From the NCBI GenBank assembly GCA_023313575.1, contig JAJTTP010000003.1:2294001-2358000 (forward strand): a stretch of 64,000 bases of DNA. Direction: 5' to 3'. This document shows positions 1-10,692 of the stretch, one piece after another; position 1 is the first letter of the stretch; each line of letters begins with the position of its first letter. The notes under the pieces are model-generated. The model saw only the letters and a program-made list of their open reading frames with translations. It did not search any database and was not told the origin of the DNA. The DNA comes from Eutypella sp. D-1 (taxonomy: Eukaryota > Ascomycota > Sordariomycetes > Xylariales > Diatrypaceae). The translations under genes and the position numbers were made by a program.

Positions 1-1689
1 GGAGGGGTACCGCAAGCTGCGGTGTATCATAGACTATACCGTGGATGACCTCAACGGCAATCTCCCCGACTAAGACACAAAACTGCGCTTCTCTTCACTG
101 ATCCACGGACTTTTTTGATGGATACCGAGCAGAAGTCTGGGCCTTTTCATTGCCTTGTAGTGAAGGTAGGATCCGATATAGTTCGAAAACAGGTTCTTTT
201 TCATAGTCCAATCTACCATTTCTTTTACCTGAGAAGTGAAGTGGAATAGGGCCCCGTGAGTGACGGAAGCGGCTGATATTTGATTGGAATGTGAGTGTGA
301 CAGAGATCAGAGAGCAGTAACCCCGCAAGTTGAAACCTCGCTCCTGTTTTGGGCTTGAGCGATAGAAGACGGGATCCCATAATCAATCGACACACATGTG
401 ATATCTATAACGACGCTCGAAGGTATGACGTAGATCGGATATCAGCTTGGTAGTATATGAATCGATCTATGGAAATTAGAGGGGGAATTCAACACCTTCG
501 CATAACTGAATGAATGTGATAATGAGAAGCACCTTAAACATTCATTTATTAGGTCGGCAAAAACCCTCGGTGCGTTCACTCGAATAAAAATGTATATTGT
601 GGGAGAGGTACTCGAAACCAAAGCGTTGTGTCGTAGACCTCTATCCATACATACATAGTTGTATGGCTCAGAACCTCACTTTGGCTGAAACTCTACGTGC
701 TATCCCACTGATAGGTCTAACTCGATGTTTTTAACCAGCCATCTTTTCGGATTTGATAAAGGGCCCTATTCGATGAAGCATCTAATGTACTTCGAAGAGC
801 CCCGGTACTTAACCACTGAGGTTGCATCACAGCTGCCGTAACTGAGATACCTGGACCTGTCAAGCCTGTGTACATAGGATTGCATACACGATGAGGTAAA
901 CTGCCGATAACTTCATATAAACTGTGAGAGGGTGTTAACATTGGAAATTGCCAATGTAGATAAGGAAGTTTGGGGTATCGCATGGAAGTAGGTATGTTAT
1001 GTAACCTCCAGATTGTGTCTCGTGCTCAGGTGACGTATGAAAGTCTACTCCAGCGTTCTGGTTACATGGTAACTAAGTGGTAAAGTATACTTAGGTACCT
1101 CCCTACCAGTACCCACCTGGGCAGTTGCCCATACCTACCTAGTAGTATGGACTTGTCGCACACTGACCATAGCGAACTCGGGACGTAACAGCAGCTGGCG
1201 CTTGCACCTGACTTTCGTTATGTACCAAGCGACCAACCGTCGTCCCATCCTTTCATCGCGTTTCTAGTGAGACCTTAAAGGGCTACTTCCCGTTCTACAC
1301 TGATTAATCAACCTTGGAACACCTTCACTTTAACTATCATTTTGGCTTTCTCTCCTTCTCAATCTCAACTTTATTTACATACATACACACATACCTAACC
1401 TTGAAATTAACCATCTCAAGTGAGGTCTACTTCATTACCTATCTCAGTACTTCTCACCTGCCTGCCACCGTTTTGAATACCTACCTGGTACGCGTGTGTA
1501 CCGAAAATATCATCGTAAATTTTATCGTAATAGTTATTGTTAGCGCTGGATATCTGCATCTGCCATTATAGGTTCCCGTCGCTGTCTCATTATTAAACAT
1601 AAACAGCATATTAAGCATATTCGGAACCTCAACCTGACATCCTACATCCTACGTCCTACCTACCTACCTAAGTACTACTCTCACTTAGT
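1..1689. other. Intergenic, no gene recognised
   Basis: No open frame here resembles a known protein or has plausible codon use. The last 70 bases, directly before the Vam7-like gene, are pyrimidine-rich with a run of CCTA repeats (about 1640-1675), as expected for a fungal 5' leader. A short palindrome (TGGGCA, 2 bases, TGCCCA) lies near 1118-1131. Confidence 0.6.
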
Positions 1690-2796
1690 ATGCGACAAGT
1701 CATGGCGCCACCCGCCGAAATAACAATCCCAACTACCTCCCTTCATACGCCTGCCGACGGTTCTAAGCCATATACTCTCTACAATATCACTCTGCGTCTA
1801 CCATTGCGCACCTTCGTCGTTCAGAAGCGTTACTCCGATTTTGCCACTCTTCATCAAACTCTCACATCCACCGTCGGCGCCGCGCCGCCCGCTCCCTTAC
1901 CTGCCAAATCTTGGCTCAAGTCTACCGTCACATCCCCCGAACTTACGGAAGACCGTCGCCGAGGCTTCGAGGCCTACCTTCGAGCCATCGCTGAATCCCC
2001 CGATAGACGGTGGCGAGATACTCCGGCATGGCGCACATTTCTGAATCTCCCCGGTGCCGGCAGCGGCGGCAATAGTGCCGCCAGTGTCCGTGGCGGATAC
2101 GGGATCCCCAATAAAGATGCCGCCAATAGAGCCGCTGCCCAGGACCCGGGGACATGGCTCGATTTACACAGCGAAATGAAGCGAGACTTTCAGGAGGCGA
2201 GGCGGTGTTTAGCTAAGAGGGATGGTGCCTCCGATAACACCACCGTCCTAGAGGCCGGGTCTGCCGCCAAGAAGGCAATCGTCAGGGCTAGCGGCCTATT
2301 GACAGTGCTCGGAGATGGTCTGAGGTCTATGCAGGATGGCAGGAGACTGGGGGAAGGCGAGATAAGGCGTCGCAAAGATCTGCTCGGCGCCGCGCGCGTC
2401 GAGAGGGATGACTTGGAAAAACTTGTCAACACGATATCTGCCAACGCAAGAGCCACGACGCAGAAGGCAATGCCCTCGGTCGCTGACAAGAAGGCGTTGG
2501 TCGGAAACGGTCCTCAAACCGGTAGGAGAGTGCTGGGCGCGCCTCTTCCGGAGACAGATCGGACGCGGGATAAGGACAATCAAGGCGTGCTCCAGCTTCA
2601 GAAGCAGTTGATGCAGGAGCAGGACGAGGACGTCACCGAGATAGGGAAGATCATCAGGCGGCAGCGCCAAATGGCGGAGCAGATGAACCAGGAGGTCAGG
2701 GAGCAGATGGAGATGTTGGATGACGTTAACAATAACGTTAGTGTCCTGGACGGTAAAGTAAAGGTCGCGAAGAACAGGACGAAGAAGATATCATGA
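1690..2796 (+). CDS. PX-domain Qc-SNARE, Vam7-like vacuolar fusion protein
   Basis: Probably the Vam7-type soluble SNARE that binds PI3P on vacuoles and supplies the Qc helix for homotypic vacuole fusion with the HOPS complex. The 368-residue single-exon product begins with a PX domain (about residues 8-120) containing the basic RYSDF motif and a Pro-rich loop before a WLK segment. A linker rich in Ala, Arg and Lys follows. The last 70 residues form a SNARE coiled coil with heptad Leu/Ile/Met and the central-layer Gln in VREQMEMLDD. There is no transmembrane anchor, as in Vam7, and the length is close to fungal Vam7 proteins (about 320-400). A second ATG at 1702 could be the true start. Domain architecture makes the family assignment strong; function is inferred. 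Confidence 0.88.
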   Translation: MRQVMAPPAEITIPTTSLHTPADGSKPYTLYNITLRLPLRTFVVQKRYSDFATLHQTLTSTVGAAPPAPLPAKSWLKSTVTSPELTEDRRRGFEAYLRAIAESPDRRWRDTPAWRTFLNLPGAGSGGNSAASVRGGYGIPNKDAANRAAAQDPGTWLDLHSEMKRDFQEARRCLAKRDGASDNTTVLEAGSAAKKAIVRASGLLTVLGDGLRSMQDGRRLGEGEIRRRKDLLGAARVERDDLEKLVNTISANARATTQKAMPSVADKKALVGNGPQTGRRVLGAPLPETDRTRDKDNQGVLQLQKQLMQEQDEDVTEIGKIIRRQRQMAEQMNQEVREQMEMLDDVNNNVSVLDGKVKVAKNRTKKIS

Positions 2797-3345
2797 TCCA
2801 GCCATGAACTTCGTAGGGCTTCGTGAAGGGGGTTTTATTGATCGGCATATTCGTCACACCTTCGTAGGAGATGGATAGCCCAGGGGATTTGTGCAATCCG
2901 ATCCCTTTCGACAGAAACTGGTTCGTGCACTAGGGATACACCGTGCTTCCATACAAAGGGGACCGAGGGACCGGGCTGGTAGATACGATGGGGCGTTCGG
3001 CAGGCTAGCATTGTTTTGGTATCAGGCGCTTATGAGGAATAACTAGTTGATATATGTACGAGTACTAATCTCATCTTGATAGACATCTTGTTGACCACCA
3101 GTTAGCATCAAGGTCTGCAATCAGAGGCGATGGGTTTGGTGATGCAATTCATACCAACATGGTCTACCTCGGCTTTTAGTCGATTGTATTTTGAGTCACG
3201 GATTGCTGAGCGCTTATTCAATATCACATTTCGATGTACAGTCATCATTCATGCATTCAATCCCTCATCGAAAACGTGCAAATACTGATTCAATGTTACA
3301 CCGATCTTTACGCCAATCTTGTATCTACACGCCTTGATCAACCGA
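2797..3345. other. Intergenic between convergent genes
   Basis: This is the shared 3' region of the Vam7-like gene and the next minus-strand gene. No ORF or RNA gene is recognisable. Confidence 0.6.
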
Positions 3346-3756
3346 TCAAAACGGGGAATCTATCTCCTTCGGCAACTCCATGCCGAGGAAGATCTTCATG
3401 ATGACCATAGCTGCATACAGCGGCTCCATACGCATCGACTCTCTGCCCTCTATGAGATCGATACGGAACTCGTCGAGCTCTGGGGGTAGTTGTAGGGTCG
3501 GCTTCCGAGGCCCACCCTCGACGAGGCAGGCGCACGGGTCGTGAGCCTTCCGCTTGATATGGTGGAAGAAGAACTCCACCCCCTGCTCTCCCACGTGGTA
3601 GGTCCCGTGGCAGCTGGTGTCGGGGTTCGCGATGATGAGCAGCGGCTCGTCGCTGTGCTCAACCTTTCCGGCGTCTATGACTAGGGTGCGCAACTCGTCC
3701 TCGACCTTCTGCGGTAGGTATTTGGACCGTTTAAGCTCGTCTTTTGGCGGCAGCAT
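3346..3756 (-). CDS. Small conserved-looking hypothetical protein (136 aa)
   Basis: A 136-residue intronless frame with an ATG start at 3756 and good codon bias. The protein is soluble and charged, with no signal peptide or membrane segment. It has an HHIKRKAHDPC segment and paired Cys (DPCACL) near the middle, and a Pro-rich PTLQLPPELDEF stretch. I do not recognise the family. It converges on the Vam7-like gene and its promoter faces an unoccupied 650-bp interval. Confidence 0.5.
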   Translation of the reverse strand: MLPPKDELKRSKYLPQKVEDELRTLVIDAGKVEHSDEPLLIIANPDTSCHGTYHVGEQGVEFFFHHIKRKAHDPCACLVEGGPRKPTLQLPPELDEFRIDLIEGRESMRMEPLYAAMVIMKIFLGMELPKEIDSPF

Positions 3757-4408
3757 TGTTTCGGTAAAAGAATTTTAGAGTGAAAATACGGGTTGATATG
3801 TGATGATAAACGAAAACGTCACTTTTCAGTGGGGGAAAAAAGGGGGAGAAGGGGAGACGCACTGGATTTTATAGCTGAAAGCATCGATAAAGAACCCCGA
3901 TGTGTCTGGAACAATGGCGTACCTCACTTCCTTTGTCTCCCCAGGCTGTCTTGTGCAGTGGGCTTGCAGTATAACTCTGGAGTTCCATCGTTGCTTCTTT
4001 ATTTTTGACAGACAGGGTCCACTTCTCTCCCCACGATCTCGCTGGCGATACCACACGTCCGCCTCGACAATAGACCCATCTAAGAATCAGTTTGGCGGGA
4101 GCTAGGTCGCGTCTACAAAGAGGGCTGGTTCTGGCCTGCGTATAGCCGTCCAACAATGCACTTGTTATGAGGCCATGGTGGGACCCCTTTGTAGAATAAT
4201 ACCACCTCCTATCAATCGGGATAAAGGGATTTTCTATGACCTCGGACTATATCAGCGGTCTAAAACCCCTACTATGGCTGTTCATTCCCGTTTCTGTACA
4301 TACACCACACGGATAACGAGAAGCCCCTAAAGCCAACCCTCGAAATCCACCACCGACGACAAAAAAAGCAACCGCGTATACACGAAGCAAACCCGACTAA
4401 ACCTCAAG
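3757..4408. other. Divergent intergenic promoter region
   Basis: This lies between two divergently transcribed genes. It carries purine-rich stretches near 3830-3860 and a pyrimidine- and A-rich leader just before 4409. No coding sequence is recognised. Confidence 0.5.
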
Positions 4409-5257
4409 ATGACGGCGATGACCATCCTCCCCACCCAGTCCGCGCAGATGCCCCGGAAGGCGCTGAAGTCCGCGGACGAGTATCGGCGGGAGTTGATGAT
4501 TGACTACGCCTTCCAGGCGTACCAATACGTCATCACGGCGGCGGAAGCCGACGAGATAATCTTCGAGGGCCTCTGGGAGGGCGTCGACGACTTCGTGCAG
4601 TACATGTGGGACGCTAACGTCGGGCAAGCCGTCCCCGGCACCTCCAACGTGCGCCACGACATGAAGGTCTATACCTCGGAAGAGCTGGACCGCATGGACG
4701 CTGGCGAGTATTACGACTCGGACGACTCGGAAGCGGAGTACGAGTACGAGTATGTATACGAGGTCGACGTCGACACCGCCGAGGAGGTGTATTTGGAGGA
4801 GTTGATGGGTCTGGGCGCCGACGAGTCCTTTGACGAGGACGACGTCGCGTCCATTGCCCCGACCGTCATCACCGAGCCCGAGGACTTCCACGGCGAGGAC
4901 GACGACGAGCCCCTTCCCCTCTACTCCAACGACTGCCCTCCCTCCTACCCCAACAGCCCCGCCCTCTCAGCCCCTCCCGCCTACGCCGAGGAGGCGGACG
5001 AAGTGGCCGAGGTCGAGGTCGAGCCGGCTGCCGAGCAGCCCGCGCCCCCTGCTGAGTCAGAGGAGGAGCCGGTGGCGGTTGCGGTGGTGGCGCAGAGCGC
5101 TACACCGGCGAAGGCCGGCGGCATCTTCGGCGCCCTCGGCGCCCGCCTCGACAGGGGGTTTCTCAAGGCGAAGCGTGGTCTCAGGGCGCTCATCGCGTCA
5201 CGGCGCGGGAGATTCCTGCGGAAGACCACCCGCCGTTTCTCGTCCTCGTCCTCGTGA
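4409..5257 (+). CDS. Acidic hypothetical protein with PPxY motifs and basic tail
   Basis: A 282-residue intronless frame with very strong GC-rich codon bias. The N-terminal ~90 residues look globular and include YAFQAYQYVITAAEADEI. They are followed by a strongly acidic region rich in Asp, Glu and Tyr (about 95-165). A Pro-rich segment contains PPSY and PPAY, which fit the PPxY ligand of Nedd4/Rsp5-type WW domains. The C-terminal ~50 residues are Arg/Lys-rich and end in a Ser run. No catalytic domain is recognised. The motifs suggest an adaptor or ubiquitin-ligase-binding protein, but that is speculative. Confidence 0.6.
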   Translation: MTAMTILPTQSAQMPRKALKSADEYRRELMIDYAFQAYQYVITAAEADEIIFEGLWEGVDDFVQYMWDANVGQAVPGTSNVRHDMKVYTSEELDRMDAGEYYDSDDSEAEYEYEYVYEVDVDTAEEVYLEELMGLGADESFDEDDVASIAPTVITEPEDFHGEDDDEPLPLYSNDCPPSYPNSPALSAPPAYAEEADEVAEVEVEPAAEQPAPPAESEEEPVAVAVVAQSATPAKAGGIFGALGARLDRGFLKAKRGLRALIASRRGRFLRKTTRRFSSSSS

Positions 5258-6100
5258 GCGAGGGCCCTTCCCTTCCCCCCATCCACCCCTACCACACACA
5301 TACAGACATACCGGTTTTTTAAGTGAGATGGAGATTTAAAAAGGTGAGTCAAGGTAGACATGACAGGAAATAGAGATGACTAGGAAGTCAGGGTTTCTTT
5401 TGTTTTCGTATATTATTGTTTCTTTGATATTTCAGCATAGCGTCCGCGGTATATGTTCAAAGGTAATTATAGAGGTATACACTGTGGAAGTGACCTTTCC
5501 ACACCAATGAGAGAAAAGAAATTACTAAAAATGCAATCTACCTGAAAAAGTAAATGTGACAGTAATGCAGCCAAGCTTGTCGGTATTTCCGAGATAAAAG
5601 AGGCCATTCTTCTGTTGGAGTATACATTCCTGGCTCTTATTTCGACGTTCACCCCCTGGTTACGATGTGGTTAAGACCCTATTAATACCGACCTGTATGA
5701 ACTCGGACTGAATCCCCTATACTTTGCAGTCGTTAGCTTCTAGCCTACTTTTCTGACAGTGACTCGTGATGGGCCTCAAATCCATATAGTTACGTAAGTA
5801 CATAGTGCATGCGACCAAGGCCCATTGATTGCTAAGCGTAAAAGAGAACGCTAATTGAAGCCGACGGACGGGGACTCTACTTACTCTAAACCGATACTCG
5901 CCGACTTGATGACTGGATTTCAATCTAAGTGACTCATTTATGAGCCTACCAATATGGCTTGCTACCCCCTTCAACTATAGGATGTTTCTCAAGTACGAAC
6001 TAGGTCAGTTTTATTGTGGTTGACCCTTTGGAAGTGGTATTCGGCTCTTCCCTCACTTTGCGCACGATAAATTGAGATCACTTGACGGAGAACACAAGTA
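5258..6100. other. Intergenic, no gene recognised
   Basis: The sequence is AT-richer than the flanking genes. It contains only short frames with no recognisable product. Confidence 0.6.
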
Positions 6101-7051
6101 ATGACCAATCCCCCACCCCCTGCCTCCAGCGTTCTCGACGCCATCGAGAACACGCCCGTGGTATGTCTGCGACATGTCGTCCCCAAGGATTGCGCGCGCA
6201 GGTCTTCGTCAAGCTCGAATACCTAAACCCAACTGGGTCCTATAAGGATCGCATGGCCCGATCCATGATCGAGGAGGCGGAGCGCATGGGCGACCTCCGC
6301 TGGGATGACGGTGGTGGAGGCTACAGGCGGCAGCACGGGGTCCGCGCTGGCGTTTGTCTGCGCCGTCAAGGGCTATAGGTTCACCGCCGTTAGCTCCAAT
6401 GGGTTCGCGCAGGAAAAGCTGCGGACCATGACCGCCTTCGGTGCTACCGTCGACCTCGTTTACAGTCCAACCGGGAAGATCACCCCGGATCTCATCCCAT
6501 CAATGCGCGTTCGCGCCCGGGGCATGGTTGAGGCCGACCCGGGCTCCTACTACTTGACGGACCAATTCAGCAACCCCGACACGCTGGTTGGATACCAGGA
6601 GATCGGTCATGAGCTCGTCCGGCAATTTCCGGGCGGCATACATGGCTTCTGCGGTGCGGTAGGCGGCGCGGGGATGGTTATGGGCGCCGGCAAGGTCCTC
6701 AAGGAAACGTGGCTTGACATCCGGGTCCTAGTTCTCGAGCCGGCATCCTCGCCGATGATTACTCAGGGGAAGGCCGGTGTGCACGGCGTGGAAGGCATCG
6801 GGATGGGTGTGGTACCCCCTCTTCTGGACCGCAATTTATGCAACGAAGCGCGGGCCATCTCGGAAGACGAGTCTCGCGAGATGTGCCGACGCCTTGCGAG
6901 GGATGAGGGGATCTTCGTCGGAACTTCATCTGGCTTGAACATTGTAGCTGCGATCCAGCTAGCCAGGGAGCTCGGTCCAGGAAAGACGGTGGTCACAGTC
7001 GCGTGTGATACTGGCCTTAAGTACCTCAATGGGGACTTATTCACTGCTTAG
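6101..7051 (+). pseudogene. Cysteine-synthase-like PLP enzyme with two frame breaks
   Basis: Encodes a fold-type II PLP enzyme of the cysteine synthase/cystathionine beta-synthase family. Translation from the ATG at 6101 gives a normal N-terminus ([10 protein letters not shown]..., HVVPKDCAR), but the frame must change near 6190-6201 in a GCGCGCGC run to read the conserved [17 protein letters not shown] block that carries the PLP lysine. It must change back near 6301 to read [13 protein letters not shown] and the rest through GTSSGLN. The two shifts cancel. The summed length of about 316 residues is normal for the family. A GTATGT..CAG pair at 6161-6201 could mimic a 41-bp intron that fixes the first shift, but it would delete conserved residues and leave the second shift. 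Decay or sequencing error are the alternatives. Confidence 0.7.
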
Positions 7052-7858
7052 TTCAATACCATAAATACAAATGGCGCACTGAAAGGCGGCTAATCCCATG
7101 ATAGTATAGGTCCATGATGGCCTCGAAGCGGAAGGCGGGGTAATTTTCCCACTGTTCATCATGAACAACAAATGATTCAAACATGAAACCCGAGTATTCT
7201 ATTATCACGTCCTGATGATCGTATTAATAGATATACAGTGGGAATCGCATAGCTATTGACACAGGAGAGAAGGATCATTAGCTATAGACTGGAAATATCC
7301 CCCTAATTATACACTCAGGGGATCTTCGGGCTTAAGGCCCTTTAGCTGTACTATATCCGATCTCACCCCCTATATGGTAGTCCCACTTTAATGAGGCTAA
7401 ACTGACCGTGACAGCAAACAACCATGCACCGTAGTGATTAGCCGAACAGAACTTAGTATCAATGAAGGAACAAGGATATATAAGACCATGGACACCTCAC
7501 GAAATTCCTACAGACATTTGTCACTTCAGTGATTAATCTAAGGATCTAACTTATAGATGGGATCGACGTCTGACGATTATTGAACTGCCATGAGACTCGA
7601 TATTAGTTATGACATATTTTTCGCGCACTGTTCTATCCTGGCATTCTCTTGAACCCCCAATACATCCAGACCCTGTCAATAGAGCCTCGTCGTAACGTCC
7701 GAGTCACCGCCGTACCTCAAGTACACTGGCCTCCACACAGCCTCAGCTTCGACACAAAAAATCCGAAAATAGCCAAAACACGTCGTGGCTTACATCAGAC
7801 ACTTGAGTATCATTCCGTAAGCGAGCCAAGGTGGAACATTACAAGTCGAGCCTGTCTC
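7052..7858. other. Intergenic, no gene recognised
   Basis: This is the shared 3' side of the broken cysteine-synthase-like gene and the minus-strand SDR. No coding or RNA feature is recognised. Confidence 0.6.
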
Positions 7859-8629
7859 TCACCACGGGAGCTCGGCGCCGTCGTAGTTGAAGAATTTCCC
7901 CCCATGCTGCTCACGAGTAGCCTCGTCGAGCAGCTTCAACAAACCAGAAACGCTGGTTTCAACTGTGATGGCCCCGCGACTAGCAAGGTCAACGCCGCTG
8001 CCGCCCATTGCGCTGGTCGACATATCCGTCACGACAAGACCCGGGTGAACAGTCCAGGTAGTCAGCCAAGGCTCCTCGTGATGAATGCGGCTCACAAGCC
8101 AGTTCAGCGCGATCTTGCTGGCACCATAGGGGCTTAGTGCGGGCGGAAATGCGGAAAACATCTCCTGGCTTCCAATGCTGCCAACAAGGCTCGAGATGGG
8201 GAAGAATTTGGGATTTCCGGTCTTGCTAGACTTTAGCAGTGGATATACAGCCTGGAGGAGAAGCACGGGACCGATAGTATTGACGTTGAAATGATCCCGC
8301 AGGGCCTCCGGGGTGTTCTTGATGACGGGAGAACTTGAATGGGCGATGCCCGCGTTGGCAATGACGACATCGATCGAAGTGATGCCATGTTTCTCTTGCA
8401 ATTGGGCCAAGGCCTCCTTGGCATCGGTTTCGACTTGGGAATCGAGTTTCACAATAATGAGCTTGGAGCCTTCGCCCTTCTTGAGGTCGTTAAGCGAGGC
8501 TGCTTTGGCGGGATCCCTAGCGGTAGCGATGACTGTAGCTGCCGGCCTTTGGAGAAGCTGTTCCACGAAGCCTTTGCCAATCCCGCGGTTGGCACCAGTG
8601 ATAAGGTATGTCTGGGGAGTGGCAGGCAT
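7859..8629 (-). CDS. Short-chain dehydrogenase/reductase (classical SDR)
   Basis: An NAD(P)(H)-dependent oxidoreductase of the classical SDR family, probably cytosolic, with unknown substrate. The complete 256-residue intronless frame shows the cofactor motif TGANRGIG (residues 11-18), the NAG motif (92-94), a catalytic Ser in PISSLVG and the active-site YGASK (Tyr168, Lys172). The PG motif follows in HPGLVVTDM. The overall pattern resembles fungal ketoreductases of the norsolorinic-acid-reductase-like group, which also includes many non-biosynthetic enzymes. No biosynthetic partner lies next to it, so a role in secondary metabolism is not supported. Confidence 0.88.
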   Translation of the reverse strand: MPATPQTYLITGANRGIGKGFVEQLLQRPAATVIATARDPAKAASLNDLKKGEGSKLIIVKLDSQVETDAKEALAQLQEKHGITSIDVVIANAGIAHSSSPVIKNTPEALRDHFNVNTIGPVLLLQAVYPLLKSSKTGNPKFFPISSLVGSIGSQEMFSAFPPALSPYGASKIALNWLVSRIHHEEPWLTTWTVHPGLVVTDMSTSAMGGSGVDLASRGAITVETSVSGLLKLLDEATREQHGGKFFNYDGAELPW

Positions 8630-9750
8630 TGTGTCTCTATATGCTCTAAAAACTTGGGTATAAACACAACTTCAAGGCTTGGTTACAATTTGAGTGCGAT
8701 GAGTGTTGATTTCTCCTGTGATGAACATATTCATATCGATATCATTTCGTTACTGACTTACTTCTACGTTATATATACTTTGAGAATGTCTTAATCAAGT
8801 GGTGCCATAGCACTACTAAGGGTTTCCTATGCAGCTTATAAATCTGTACACGCAATTTCAAACTTAAATTCTTTTATTTGTTTCACCACTACCCTGATTT
8901 CAACCGTGGAACCCAGATAGCTGTATACGCAATGTCAATGAAGCATTATCTAGAGTGACAGGACCATCATAGCTTAGTCGGGTTAGAAATCCGTTTAAAT
9001 TCGATAGGTTTCTTCGCGCTAATGTTCTAGCTTCACGTCTCAAACCATCTGCAGAGCCAGAGGTGTTTTGGTTCGCGGTATAATTGATTAGTGCAATCAG
9101 ATAATGATCCAGAGTCTTCCGACAATACGGAGTTGCTTTGTAATATCCCTCCATTCAAAAATCGTCAAAATCCGCGTTTGCGGACTTGCATCGGGCTCTC
9201 AGGTTGGTAAACTATAGTAAATAATTCGAAAGATTTGATGTAAAGAACTTTTAGAGAGGTTACGTCGACTTTCCAAACGAATGTGTGATTAGTTAAGTGA
9301 TTAAACAAGATGACGCCGGCTTCCTGCTCGCGCACGAAAAGCGGCTCGAAGGAAGAGCAAGGTGCCACAACTGCGGTGACTGCCTGTCGCGGCGTATCGC
9401 GGCATATTGCGGTATACTGATCCGTCTTGCGGTATGTTGCGGCATATTGCGGTGTATCGTGGCCTACCTAGGTATCCATCCTATCTGCCTTATCCTATGG
9501 CGGGAAGAATGCATAATTGGTTCAGTAGTCGGGAATTACTAATAAAATAAAGAAGACTAGATGCGCTAGCGCGGAGCTCGCGGAGTGTGGCCCAAACAGC
9601 CTGTAAAGTGTGGAATCAAATTTCTAAATACGCCCCTGATCTGAATTCATAAGTACTCTTCGTTGTGAACATGCTATGTGATGTATGTGAAATAAAACAC
9701 CTATCCTGGCCTAGGCCAATTGGTGATATATGTCCAACTTGTACTGATCT
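8630..9750. other. Intergenic with short GC-rich repeat block
   Basis: Apart from the 10-bp tandem repeat listed separately, no feature is recognised. The rest is AT-rich with only short frames. Confidence 0.6.
9388..9462. repeat. Degenerate 10-bp tandem repeat (GCGGNNTATT-like)
   Basis: About seven successive units begin GCGG and continue with a TAT-rich pentamer (GCGGCATATT, GCGGTATACT, GCGGTATGTT, GCGGCATATT, GCGGTGTATC). One unit in the middle is degenerate. A related GCGGTGTATC occurs at about 19-28 of the window. The spacing of 10 matches one helical turn. Confidence 0.7.
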
Positions 9751-10692
9751 TTAGAACATCAGGAGGCTGTAAAGCCATCTTACACCTGGGTTAAACCGAC
9801 CGTGAGAGGACACAGACATTATCCGATCCTGACACTGCCAGTATACGTCGTTCTTCTTCCCCTTGGCTATGGGAAACTCTCGCAGAGCGCTGTACAGCTT
9901 GAGGCAATACTGGCGTTCTTGTTGGGGATTCCAATCCGCGAGGGTAAGCTCGCAATTCGTTATAGTATCTCTCGCTGACTTGATGAATTCATCTAGTCGT
10001 CCCCATTCCCCTGGGCCCAATTTCCCGACCCGAAGGCTCTTTAGCCACGCATATCGAGCGATACTCCACGCGTCTTCGGTGGTGGCCCCCGCCATATGGA
10101 GGGTGAGCCAAATTTGATTCCACAGCTTCCCGTGAGGCAACGTGCGAGATAGTTTCTCGATCGTATCAGCCGTCATGCATACTTGCCGGTGTAGGCTTGC
10201 CAGGTCTTGCAGCATACCGCGATACTCTTCTTCGCTAGGTACATAGGCTTCTAGCCTTCGCCCGCCGGTGCTCCCAGTCATATCAAAGTGTAGAGCCTCC
10301 AAGGTTTCCTCGTCTAAGTCAGTGGACGTTCCAGGAACCGTGTCAATGTTCGGCAGTTCAGATGTGGGAAACCTACCTTGGCAGGGCGCGAGGGTGTCTA
10401 TTAGGCTCTCCCTTTCGTAGTCCTTTGTTGGTACTGCCTCATTATCTGTTTCCGGCACATGCGGGGTTGCTTTCATGAGTGTATCTCGTGCATTGATCGT
10501 AGCTTTCATAGATTCAATAGCCTGCTCGATGATTGTCTCCCGATCCTCTTCGTCTTGGTCTTCGTCTTGGAACCCTGGACGAATTCGACAGGGTAGGTTT
10601 GCGAGTGTCTTCTGACGAAATGCATCCTGTATCTCCTCCCTACTGACTCCCGGGGCTAAGCCTAGAATTCCGTAAGCTTCTGAGAGTTCCAT
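9751..10692 (-). CDS. Hypothetical protein with degenerate J-like N-terminus
   Basis: A 313-residue intronless frame starting at the ATG at 10692. The first ~35 residues (SEAYGILGLAPGVSREEIQDAFRQ) look like helices I-II of a J domain, but no HPD tripeptide follows, so stimulation of Hsp70 is unlikely. An acidic run (about 43-53) comes next, then an alpha-helical C-terminal region with scattered Trp and Cys. I do not recognise the rest. It may belong to a lineage-specific fungal family. Confidence 0.55.
   Translation of the reverse strand: MELSEAYGILGLAPGVSREEIQDAFRQKTLANLPCRIRPGFQDEDQDEEDRETIIEQAIESMKATINARDTLMKATPHVPETDNEAVPTKDYERESLIDTLAPCQGRFPTSELPNIDTVPGTSTDLDEETLEALHFDMTGSTGGRRLEAYVPSEEEYRGMLQDLASLHRQVCMTADTIEKLSRTLPHGKLWNQIWLTLHMAGATTEDAWSIARYAWLKSLRVGKLGPGEWGRLDEFIKSARDTITNCELTLADWNPQQERQYCLKLYSALREFPIAKGKKNDVYWQCQDRIMSVSSHGRFNPGVRWLYSLLMF

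Noticed and set aside
6161..6201. 41-bp GTATGT..CAG intron in the cysteine-synthase-like gene
   Set aside because: Too short for typical fungal introns, it removes residues conserved in the family, and the second frame break at 6301 would remain.
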